DNA from: Spirabiliibacterium falconis
GTDB taxonomy: Bacteria; Pseudomonadota; Gammaproteobacteria; Enterobacterales; Pasteurellaceae
NCBI RefSeq assembly: GCF_014885015.1
Contig: NZ_JABMIJ010000009.1
Coordinates: 1-64,000, forward strand
Direction of reading: 5' to 3'
Length of the DNA stretch: 64,000 nt
In this document: positions 48,278 through 55,632 of the stretch, one piece after another
Layout: each line of letters begins with the position of its first letter
Position numbering within the stretch: position 1 is the first letter of the stretch
Made by a program: the position numbers and the translations under genes
Notes under the pieces: model-generated
Told to the model about the DNA's origin: nothing
Seen by the model: the letters and a program-made list of their open reading frames with translations, nothing else
Database searches by the model: none

Positions 48278-49126
48278 TTAGATGATTCCGATGTAGTGTC
48301 CAATAACACCAAAAGCAAGTGTTGAGAAGATTAATACTGGTGGTTTAGCCCAGAATCCAGTGCCTTTCACCAATTTGAACATTAAGAAGACTAATGCTAG
48401 TGGTAAAAGATTTGGCATAATCTTGTCAAAGAAGTCGGTTTGCAGCGGCACGACCTTGCCCCCCATGGTGAGCGTTGCGGTCGTTTTAAACCGAATGAAG
48501 GTCGCACACAGTGCACCGATAACAAAAATACCCATGATGTTGGCTGCACGAGCAAGTTTCTCTGTTGAGTCACTCATACTTACCATCGCCGCAGTACCCG
48601 CTTTGTAGCCCATGAACATCAAACCAAAGTACACAAAGAAGTGAACCAATTGGTAAAGAATAAAGAATACAAATGGACCTGCAATTGAGCCTTCAATAGC
48701 AATTGACGCACCAAGTGCTAAGGTTAATGGCATTAAGGTCATGTGGTCGATAGCATCACCCACACCACCTGTTGGCCCCATACCTGCCACTTTCATGACG
48801 TTAATCGTTGATGGCTGCTCTTTATTTTCTTCCATCGCAATAGCGGTACCGAGCAAGAAAGTAAAGAGTTTAGGGCTTGCATTGAAGAATTGAAGATGGT
48901 TTTTCAATGCCGTTGCCAAATCACGTTTATTGTTGCCGTGGATTTTTTCCAACGCAGGAATAATTGAATAAGCAAAACCACCCGCTTGCATACGTTCAAA
49001 GTTGAAGTTCCCTTCCATAAACAAGCCACGGATCGCACATTTCCAAAGGTCGCCTTTAGTGATAACTTGTCGTACTGTGGTATCTTGATATGCGTCGATG
49101 TTATCCACTAAGCTTTTGTTTTCCAT
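48278..49126 (-). CDS. PTS mannose-family EIID component
   Basis: A 282-aa membrane protein from ATG 49126 (MENKSLVDNIDAYQDTTVR), 1 base after the EIIC stop. The EIID signature is present: ITKGDLWKCAIRGLFMEGNFNFERMQAGGFAYSI-like start and MGPTGGVGDAIDHMTLMPL in the middle, with the membrane region at the C-terminus (VFLMFKLVKGTGFWAKPP). With EIIC it forms the permease for an amino-sugar or its uronyl disaccharide. The longer frame overlapping EIIC is not used. Confidence 0.93.
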   Translation of the reverse strand: MENKSLVDNIDAYQDTTVRQVITKGDLWKCAIRGLFMEGNFNFERMQAGGFAYSIIPALEKIHGNNKRDLATALKNHLQFFNASPKLFTFLLGTAIAMEENKEQPSTINVMKVAGMGPTGGVGDAIDHMTLMPLTLALGASIAIEGSIAGPFVFFILYQLVHFFVYFGLMFMGYKAGTAAMVSMSDSTEKLARAANIMGIFVIGALCATFIRFKTTATLTMGGKVVPLQTDFFDKIMPNLLPLALVFLMFKLVKGTGFWAKPPVLIFSTLAFGVIGHYIGII

Positions 49127-49127
49127 A

Positions 49128-49892
49128 TTAGATTCCATCTTCAAACTCCTGTGCTTGTTGTTTGTTGCCATTGTTACCGCTGAAGTAGTAATAAAGAACA
49201 GCGATTGAACCACCAATAATTGCGACCGCCATGATTGGTAATTTTAAGTAAGTTGTTGCCACGAAACCGATGAAGAATACACCCGCCATTTCTTTTGACC
49301 ACATAATTTTTAATAACATTGCAAAACCAATTGCTGGTACTAAACGCGCCCCTAAACCTAAGCCTTCAAGCAATGTTTTCGGTGCATAAGCATCGATCCA
49401 TTGTGCTGCGTGTTCACCAAAGTAAACGGTAATAAAGGCCACAATGGCATACATTAAAGAGCGAAGTGAAATAGTTGCAATTAATAAGAAGTCAATACCG
49501 CGAGGATTTGCACTTTCTGCGTAGCTATCCGCTTTGCCCATCGTAAACGATGTTACCGCAAAGAAACCGATAACCAACATTTGCATCACCACTGCAATTG
49601 GCATACCTACACCCATTGCAACATCTGGCGATTGTTTTGTCATTACCGCAAAAGCAACAGCTGCAATTGTTCCCATTGTTACATCTGGTGGCTGAGCCCC
49701 AGCATTTGGAACAAGACCAAGCCAAGCTAATTCAAGGGTTGCACCCGTGACAAGACCAAGTTGCATATCCCCCATAATCAAGCCAACAACAGGACCTGTG
49801 ATCAATGGACGGTGAATATTTAGCGCGACATCGTATTTATCGATACCGCACAGGAATGCCCATCCGGCAACCAAGAGTGCTTCAAAGAACAT
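49128..49892 (-). CDS. PTS mannose-family EIIC component
   Basis: A 254-aa integral membrane channel subunit with about seven to eight helices. Sequence landmarks are NIHRPLITGPVVGLIMGDMQ, GATLELAWLGLVPNAGAQPPD and VAMGVGMPIAVVMQMLVIG, typical of the ManY/AgaC/AgaW group. It lies 26 bp after EIIB and is followed by EIID after 1 base, a normal order (B, C, D). Confidence 0.94.
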   Translation of the reverse strand: MFFEALLVAGWAFLCGIDKYDVALNIHRPLITGPVVGLIMGDMQLGLVTGATLELAWLGLVPNAGAQPPDVTMGTIAAVAFAVMTKQSPDVAMGVGMPIAVVMQMLVIGFFAVTSFTMGKADSYAESANPRGIDFLLIATISLRSLMYAIVAFITVYFGEHAAQWIDAYAPKTLLEGLGLGARLVPAIGFAMLLKIMWSKEMAGVFFIGFVATTYLKLPIMAVAIIGGSIAVLYYYFSGNNGNKQQAQEFEDGI

Positions 49893-49918
49893 AGTCGTAA
49901 ACTCCTATATCAATTAGA

Positions 49919-50404
49919 TTATTTTATGAGATCCATAATATCGACTTCAGGAGCATCTGGTGTGTTCTGTACAGTACATTTCACCCCTGCTGCTACCAAT
50001 TTGTTAAATGCTTCGATATCTTTTTCATCAACAGAAACTGTTTTAGTTAACTGTTTTTTACCATCATGGAAGTGCATATTACCAATATTGACATGTTTAA
50101 TAGGCACCCCCCCTTCAACGAGCTTCGCAATATCCGTTGGATTATTACAAAGAATGAAGACTTTTTGCTGCGGAGAGGCTTTATGAATCACATCAATCGT
50201 TTTTTGGATAGTGAAAAAACGCACAGCATATTCACCGCCTGCAGACGCTTTCATACCTGCTTGCATGAATGCCGCATTTGGACCTTCAGCCGCCGCATCA
50301 TTTGCCACTAAAATCAAATTCGCACCTGTGTGCTTGCCCCATGTGATACGAATTTGACCGTGTAATAAACGCTCATCAATTCGGGTCCATACAATGTTTG
50401 GCAT
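49919..50404 (-). CDS. PTS mannose-family EIIB component
   Basis: A 161-aa phosphocarrier starting at ATG 50404, preceded by GGAGGATTAT. The EIIB motif IVWTRIDERLLHGQIRITWG near residue 4 holds the phosphorylated His14 or His15. It resembles AgaB/AgaV. It follows agaS after 13 bp. It transfers phosphate to the sugar during transport; if the substrate is a disaccharide, a free primary hydroxyl on the amino-sugar would be the target. Confidence 0.94.
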   Translation of the reverse strand: MPNIVWTRIDERLLHGQIRITWGKHTGANLILVANDAAAEGPNAAFMQAGMKASAGGEYAVRFFTIQKTIDVIHKASPQQKVFILCNNPTDIAKLVEGGVPIKHVNIGNMHFHDGKKQLTKTVSVDEKDIEAFNKLVAAGVKCTVQNTPDAPEVDIMDLIK

Positions 50405-50417
50405 ATAATCCTCCAAG

Positions 50418-51584
50418 TTAGTTAGTAAATTTATGAATGATGACGCCTTGAACAACACGATTAACTTCACCGGTTGGGCAAGGATTATCAGGTGTAATAT
50501 TGTGTTTCAGTGAGCTATAAAGCGCGTAAATTTGCGCAAATACAATATATGGGAATAACAACTCAAAATCGTGTGCATTTTCAAAGCCATCAAGTTGCAA
50601 TACATCAGGATTTACAATGCTTTCATCAGAAAGTGCGGTCAACGCAGTGACACGGCGGGCAATGCCATCACGACGAAGTTCTTTTAATAAATCCACATCA
50701 TATAAACGGGTATATTCATTGTTAGATAAATATTCCACAATCATCGTTTTGTTATTCACGATGGATTTTGGACCGTGGCGAAAGCCCATTGGGGAATCAT
50801 AAGTTGCCACGACCTGACCTGCGGTTAATTCTAAAATTTTTAACGCAGACTCTTGCGCCAAACCTTGTAAGCCGCCACTGCCCAGATAAATAATGCGCTC
50901 AATGCCATCATCAATAATGCTTTTCACATAATCGACATAGCGTGGGATCAATTTTTCGGTGTTTTCTGCAATATAGCCAAACCGCTCAGCCACAGAGCCC
51001 TGTGATAAAAAGAAAACAGAAAGTGTGGTCAGCATCATTGAACTGAAGCTCGATGTCATTGCAAAACTGCCATCATTTGTTTCTGCTGGCATTAGCAATG
51101 GCAGCGCATTATCTTGTTTTGAACCGTTGACAAACAATGCCCCTTTTTCATTACAGGTGATCAATAAGTGGCGTACATTGCTTAAACATTGGTTAGCTAA
51201 ATCTACCGCCGCTACACTTTCAGGGCTGTTACCTGAACGCGCAAACGAAATCAACAACGTTGGAATATCTTCACTGAAATATTGATACGGATTAGAAACG
51301 ATGTCAGTCGTTGCAATTGACTCTGTGCGTTTACCCGTAATGGTGCGAACCGCAGGCGCAATAGAATGCCCTACAAATGCAGATGTGCCCGCTCCTGTAA
51401 AAATAATACGAGAAACGTCTGCCGCCATAACAGGTTGAATAAAGTCCAGCACTTGTGCTTTTTGTGCATCTAAATTTTTCAACGCTTTAGCCCAAGATGA
51501 CGGTTGCTGATTAATTTCTTTCGCTGTCATCACCGCACTTTGCTTTTCTAACGCATCCAGTGTAAATCCTAAATACTGTTCCAT
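50418..51584 (-). CDS. agaS: AgaS-type galactosamine-6-phosphate deaminase/isomerase
   Basis: A 388-aa protein with two SIS domains: IIFTGAGTSAFVGHSIAPAV and LLISFARSGNSPESVAAVDL in the first, IIYLGSGGLQGLAQESALK and YDSPMGFRHGPKSIV in the second. AgaS of E. coli converts galactosamine 6-phosphate to tagatose 6-phosphate with release of ammonia. I start at ATG 51584 (MEQYLGFTLDALEK). It is 13 bp downstream of the kbaZ-like gene and upstream of EIIB, the usual aga arrangement. It fixes galactosamine, not glucosamine, as the sugar. Confidence 0.93.
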   Translation of the reverse strand: MEQYLGFTLDALEKQSAVMTAKEINQQPSSWAKALKNLDAQKAQVLDFIQPVMAADVSRIIFTGAGTSAFVGHSIAPAVRTITGKRTESIATTDIVSNPYQYFSEDIPTLLISFARSGNSPESVAAVDLANQCLSNVRHLLITCNEKGALFVNGSKQDNALPLLMPAETNDGSFAMTSSFSSMMLTTLSVFFLSQGSVAERFGYIAENTEKLIPRYVDYVKSIIDDGIERIIYLGSGGLQGLAQESALKILELTAGQVVATYDSPMGFRHGPKSIVNNKTMIVEYLSNNEYTRLYDVDLLKELRRDGIARRVTALTALSDESIVNPDVLQLDGFENAHDFELLFPYIVFAQIYALYSSLKHNITPDNPCPTGEVNRVVQGVIIHKFTN

Positions 51585-51597
51585 ATGCTTCTTTTCC

Positions 51598-52884
51598 TTA
51601 TTTTTGATTGAAAAATGCAGCCGCAGCATAATCACGAATCACGCCTTGTACTTTATCAATAACCAGTGATTTGGCGTCTGCTTGCAATTTGCCTTCACGC
51701 ACTTTGATATATTGCTCTGGGAAATATTGACTTAACAACGGCAATGGAATTTCCACACCTTCAAAGTTCGAGAATAATTTATCTACGGCAGCCCCAATAG
51801 TTGGATTTGCCCAGTAATAACGAATGCGATCACTAAAGCTATAACTGCGTGCGAAGAACTGTTGTTGCTTATCGCCGTGATAATATTTGGCCCAGTTATC
51901 AGGATTCGCTAACATCACCTCTTCTAATACATCACGCAAATTGGCACGTTTTTCCGCTGGGAAAATCTCTTTTTCAATGCCACATAAGCCGTAATACCCT
52001 TCCCGCAACGCAAATGTTAAGGCTGGTCCGACTTTCAAAATAGCAAAATGATTATCGACTAAATCTTTATAGGCTTGTGCTGTTTGGTAATCAGTTGAGT
52101 GTGCTTCAAACACTAAATGTGGGAATTCGCTGACCACATTACTTAATGCTTTCGCTTTTTCGGGAACAAAATCGATCACTTTGGTGTGATCAAATTCAAC
52201 GCCTGGTTGTACAACTAAGCCAATCACACGGTCCCAAATCGTGTTTAAACCGACTTTATCAAAGGCTTGTTGATGTGTATTTAACGTTTTTTTAGCAGCG
52301 TCAGGATGGGTTACCTCAAGCTCATTGATTGCCTCAGCTTCACCGCCTGGTACAGGGACTTCAGTGCCAATCACATATACCGTTTTGCCCGCATTACCGC
52401 ACTTTTCAGCCGTTTTTTCGGCAATCACCGCTAAGCGAGCCGCGCGTTCAGCTACAATTTCGTCGGAAAGTGGCACAGGATCGCCTTTGCAAGACATACT
52501 GCAATCAAGGTGAATTTTCTCAAATCCTGCGGCCACATAAGCCTCAATTAACCCTTCGGCATTTTTCATGGCTTCATCCGCACTCAGACCTTGCCAACGG
52601 TTCGGGCCTAAATGGTCGCCGCCAAGCACTAACCGCTCTTTAGGGAAATTCACTTGGCGAGCCAAATCTAATACAAAGTCACGAAAATCGGCAGGTGTCA
52701 TCCCTGTATAGCCACCAAATTGATCAACTTGGTTTGAGGTTGCTTCAATTAATAAAACCGAATCATCTTTCAATGCTTGTAAAAGTGATGCTTCAATGAC
52801 TGTTGGATGAGCCGAACAGATCGAATAAATACCATTATGTCCACCGGCTTTATGTTGTTGAATTACATCTAATAAAATACTCAC
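51598..52884 (-). CDS. AgaZ/KbaZ/GatZ-family tagatose-6-phosphate pathway protein
   Basis: A 428-aa TIM-barrel protein of the GatZ/KbaZ family: [18 protein letters not shown] near the N-terminus, [35 protein letters not shown] and [16 protein letters not shown]. In E. coli it is described as a subunit that stabilises the KbaY/GatY aldolase; comparative genomics has proposed a tagatose-6-phosphate kinase role for AgaZ. No KbaY/GatY is near, while a class I LacD is present, so the kinase proposal fits this locus better. That is inference. It starts 14 bp after agaR. Confidence 0.9.
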   Translation of the reverse strand: MSILLDVIQQHKAGGHNGIYSICSAHPTVIEASLLQALKDDSVLLIEATSNQVDQFGGYTGMTPADFRDFVLDLARQVNFPKERLVLGGDHLGPNRWQGLSADEAMKNAEGLIEAYVAAGFEKIHLDCSMSCKGDPVPLSDEIVAERAARLAVIAEKTAEKCGNAGKTVYVIGTEVPVPGGEAEAINELEVTHPDAAKKTLNTHQQAFDKVGLNTIWDRVIGLVVQPGVEFDHTKVIDFVPEKAKALSNVVSEFPHLVFEAHSTDYQTAQAYKDLVDNHFAILKVGPALTFALREGYYGLCGIEKEIFPAEKRANLRDVLEEVMLANPDNWAKYYHGDKQQQFFARSYSFSDRIRYYWANPTIGAAVDKLFSNFEGVEIPLPLLSQYFPEQYIKVREGKLQADAKSLVIDKVQGVIRDYAAAAFFNQK

Positions 52885-52898
52885 TGACTTATCTCCGT

Positions 52899-53672
52899 TT
52901 AATCTACTATAATGACCTCGATGCCATTGTCTTGAAATGCACTAACATACTCATCGGGGATACCTGAATCGGTAATTAACGTATCAATTTCAAATGCTCT
53001 GCGAATAATATGGCAACTCTGCTTACCAAATTTACTTGAATCCGTTACTGCGATAACTTGATTTGACACCTCACACATCACTCGATTTAAATTCGCCTCT
53101 TGCTCATTGTGTGTGGTAATTCCAACTCGCAAATCAAATCCATCAACACCTAAGAAAAATTTACTGAAACAATGCGTTTGCAAGCTAAGCTCCGCTTGAC
53201 GACCTGAAAACGACAATGCATTTTTCCGCAGTCGTCCGCCTGTCATTAACACTTCGGTATTATTTGCATTGACTAACTCTGTGGCTATATCAAGCCCATT
53301 GGTCATCACCAGCACATTAGACAGTGCAGACTGTTTTAAATAGGTAGCAATCTCTCTTGTGGTAGTGCCAGAATCTAAAATGATTGCATCATTATCACGA
53401 ATCAATTTCTGTGCTGCTGCGCCAATTTTTTGCTTAATGCCACTATTGCGTTGACGCTTTTCGGAATTAGACAATTCGGCAATCAATCCTTTATTCGGCA
53501 TTGCTACGCCATGAGAGCGCAAAATATAACCATTTTTTTCTAAAAAGTTGAGGTCATTGCGAATAGTCACTGTTGATACGCCAAATTGTGTTGCTAAATC
53601 TTCAACACGTGCTGAATTTTGTGCATTTACGAGACTAACAATATCCATTCGACGCTCAATTACACTTTTCAT
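52899..53672 (-). CDS. agaR: DeoR-family repressor, AgaR-like
   Basis: A 257-aa regulator from ATG 53672 ([15 protein letters not shown]). The N-terminal helix-turn-helix is [20 protein letters not shown], followed by [13 protein letters not shown]. The C-terminal effector domain has [26 protein letters not shown] and [16 protein letters not shown], typical of DeoR sugar-phosphate sensors. It heads the twelve-gene leftward run. AgaR-like operator sequences lie 45 bp upstream and in front of the divergent sulfatase, so it probably controls both arms. Confidence 0.92.
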   Translation of the reverse strand: MKSVIERRMDIVSLVNAQNSARVEDLATQFGVSTVTIRNDLNFLEKNGYILRSHGVAMPNKGLIAELSNSEKRQRNSGIKQKIGAAAQKLIRDNDAIILDSGTTTREIATYLKQSALSNVLVMTNGLDIATELVNANNTEVLMTGGRLRKNALSFSGRQAELSLQTHCFSKFFLGVDGFDLRVGITTHNEQEANLNRVMCEVSNQVIAVTDSSKFGKQSCHIIRRAFEIDTLITDSGIPDEYVSAFQDNGIEVIIVD

Positions 53673-53716
53673 CACAATCAACCTTTATTTCTTTTATTTT
53701 CTTGCGACAACAATAA

Positions 53717-53733
53717 ACGAAAGAAAACGAAAG
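53717..53733 (-). promoter_or_regulatory. AgaR-like operator near agaR
   Basis: On the minus strand CTTTCGTTTTCTTTCGT closely follows the published E. coli AgaR consensus of TTTC-TTT direct repeats. It lies just downstream of a TATAAT (53743-53738), overlapping the expected start of the agaR operon transcript. Autorepression and repression of the leftward operon are likely. Confidence 0.55.
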
Positions 53734-53755
53734 CTCAATTATAGAATATCGTTTT

Positions 53756-53771
53756 TTTGATCTCTCTCACA
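53756..53771. promoter_or_regulatory. CRP-like site upstream of agaR
   Basis: TTTGA-TCTCTC-TCACA matches the CRP half sites TGTGA-N6-TCACA at nine of ten positions, with the better half toward the sulfatase. It lies about 13 nt upstream of the TATAAT on the minus strand, closer than the ideal class II position, so its effect on agaR is uncertain. Confidence 0.4.
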
Positions 53772-53913
53772 AAAATAATTCACTTCATTGACGATAGATA
53801 AACCTCCACATTTCATTAAACCTAGTTATTAAAAGGCATAAAACAAACCGCACTTTAACAAAACCTGTTTTACTTTCTCTTTTTTATAAAGTGCGGTTTC
53901 CATTTTTAAAATT

Positions 53914-53929
53914 TGTGAACTTCCTCTCA
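53914..53929. promoter_or_regulatory. CRP-like site at the sulfatase promoter
   Basis: TGTGA-ACTTCC-TCTCA matches TGTGA-N6-TCACA at nine of ten positions. Its centre (53921.5) is 41.5 bp before the start predicted from the TATACT at 53951-53956, the classical class II activation spacing. No consensus -35 is seen, as expected for a CRP-dependent promoter. Confidence 0.5.
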
Positions 53930-53962
53930 AATAAAGAACATATTCTTTGCTATACTCATAAA

Positions 53963-53979
53963 ACGAAAGAAAATGAAAT
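53963..53979 (+). promoter_or_regulatory. AgaR-like operator upstream of the sulfatase gene
   Basis: ACGAAAGAAAATGAAAT is nearly identical to the site at 53717-53733 (15 of 17 bases) and matches the AgaR repeat consensus on the reverse strand. It begins where transcription from the TATACT is expected to start, a position suited to repression. Confidence 0.55.
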
Positions 53980-54005
53980 TACTATAATGATCAAGGAGTC
54001 AAGAT

Positions 54006-55565
54006 ATGAGTATCTCGCGCAGAACATTTATTAAAGGTGTTGCTGGTAGCTCTGTCGCTGCAACATTTGCGGGTAAAGCAATAGCAAATGATAACGCTAA
54101 AAAACCTAAAGACCCGCCACTCAATTTATTATTGGTTTTCCCTGATGAAATGCGTGCGCAAGCACAAGGATTTAAAAACGAAGATCCCGCGATTACGCCG
54201 CACTTAGACGCATTTGCAAAACAAGCCAAAGTGATGGATCAAATGGTGTCAAATTATCCGCTCTGTTCCCCATTTCGCGGCATGTTGATGACAGGACAAT
54301 ATCCTCTACATAATGGTGTAACAGGTAATACCCATGATTATGGCGGTAAAGTGGGAATTGAGCTGTCGCCTTATGCTAAATGCTGGTCTGATGTATTGAA
54401 AGATGAAGGTTATGCCCTCGGTTATATCGGAAAATGGCATTTAGATGTACCACATGAACCTTATATTAAAAGCTACAACAACCCAATGGAAGGGCGCTAC
54501 TGGAATGAATGGACACCACCTGATCGTCGCCATGGCTTTGATTTTTGGTATTCTTACGGAACATACGATCTCCATATGAAACCAATGTATTGGGGGAACG
54601 ACACACCTCGAGAATATCCTGAATATGTAGATCAATGGGGACCTGAACACGAAGCAGATATGGCCATTAATTATTTGCGTAATGAAGGAAATAAATACCG
54701 TGATCCCAACAAACCGTTTGCCCTTGTTGTTTCAATGAATCCGCCGCACTCACCTTATGACCAAGTGCCGCAAAAATATTTGGATATGTACAAAGACAAA
54801 ACCTCAAAAGATCTGAACACACGTCCAAATGTTGACTGGGACAAAAAATACCTTGAAGGATACGGCCCTGATAACTTCAAATCTTACTTGGCCATGGTTA
54901 CAGGGGTTGATGAACAATTTGGTCGCATTCTCGCTGAACTGGATAAACAAGGCTTGAGCGACAATACTCTCGTTGTGTTCTTCTCCGATCACGGCTGCTG
55001 TATTGGTTCGCACGGCAAGCCAACGAAAAATGTTATCTTTGAAGAATCTATGCGTGTACCAATGATGTTCCGTTTACCAAATAAAATCAAACCGGGCGTG
55101 AACCAAGCATTAATGTCCGCACCGGATATTTATCCAACAATTTTAGACCTGCTCGGCTTGAAAGATTCAATCCCAGGTAGCGTTGAAGGCGTTAGCCTTG
55201 CCGAACAAGTCCTGCATGATAAAGGTGAAAATCCAACATCGCAACTTTATTTATTCGTACCTTATGGTCAGCCATCGTTTGGACGACGCGGCGTACGTAC
55301 AGCAACGCACACGCTCGAAATAGATCGTCAAGACGGTGAACCACTCAAATATATGCTATTTGATAACATTAATGACCCATACCAACAAACCAATATCGCC
55401 GATCAACAGCCTGAACTGATTGAAAAATTGGTAAAAGAAGAGTTGATCCCATGGCTGGAAAAAACGGGGGATTCTTGGCGTCCTGTTGAATTTATCACAG
55501 GACCAACGAAGAAAATGCAGAAAAAATTAGACGCGTGTACGCCCCCTGAACAACCAAAAGCATAA
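54006..55565 (+). CDS. Tat-exported Cys-type sulfatase
   Basis: A 519-aa sulfatase. The N-terminus MSISRRTFIKGVAGSSVAAT is a twin-arginine signal (Arg5-Arg6), with probable cleavage after AIA near residue 27, so it acts in the periplasm after folding. The formylglycine motif is CSPFRGMLMTGQYPLHNG (Cys87 in C-x-P-x-R). Other active-site segments are LLVFPDEMR, LGYIGKWHLD and VVFFSDHG. The Cys must be modified in the cytoplasm, presumably by the radical-SAM enzyme of this cluster. AAGGAGTC precedes the ATG. Substrate inferred as a sulfated galactosamine glycan; a 6-O-sulfate would fit, since its removal frees the hydroxyl used by the PTS. Confidence 0.93.
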   Translation: MSISRRTFIKGVAGSSVAATFAGKAIANDNAKKPKDPPLNLLLVFPDEMRAQAQGFKNEDPAITPHLDAFAKQAKVMDQMVSNYPLCSPFRGMLMTGQYPLHNGVTGNTHDYGGKVGIELSPYAKCWSDVLKDEGYALGYIGKWHLDVPHEPYIKSYNNPMEGRYWNEWTPPDRRHGFDFWYSYGTYDLHMKPMYWGNDTPREYPEYVDQWGPEHEADMAINYLRNEGNKYRDPNKPFALVVSMNPPHSPYDQVPQKYLDMYKDKTSKDLNTRPNVDWDKKYLEGYGPDNFKSYLAMVTGVDEQFGRILAELDKQGLSDNTLVVFFSDHGCCIGSHGKPTKNVIFEESMRVPMMFRLPNKIKPGVNQALMSAPDIYPTILDLLGLKDSIPGSVEGVSLAEQVLHDKGENPTSQLYLFVPYGQPSFGRRGVRTATHTLEIDRQDGEPLKYMLFDNINDPYQQTNIADQQPELIEKLVKEELIPWLEKTGDSWRPVEFITGPTKKMQKKLDACTPPEQPKA

Positions 55566-55584
55566 TATTTAACACACATCTCAT

Positions 55585-55619
55585 CACTCTCTAGTGTAAA
55601 ATCTAGAGAGTGCTTATTT
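55585..55619 (+). terminator. Hairpin between sulfatase and DUF2264 genes
   Basis: CACTCTCTAG (55585-55594), loop TGTAAAAT and CTAGAGAGTG (55603-55612) form a 10-bp stem followed by CTTATTTT. It lies only about 20 nt before the next start codon, so it may attenuate rather than fully stop transcription into the DUF2264 gene. Confidence 0.6.
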
Positions 55620-55632
55620 TATGGAGCAACTT

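Larger units (their letters stand above)
53673..54005. other. Regulatory region between agaR and the sulfatase gene
   Basis: The 333-bp gap between these divergent genes contains no coding sequence. It holds two AgaR-like operators (53717-53733, 53963-53979), two CRP-like sites (53756-53771, 53914-53929), a TATAAT on the minus strand (53743-53738), a TATACT on the plus strand (53951-53956), and uptake signals facing each other at about 53847 and 53888 that could fold across a 30-nt loop. The arrangement suggests glucose repression plus substrate induction of both arms. Confidence 0.6.
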
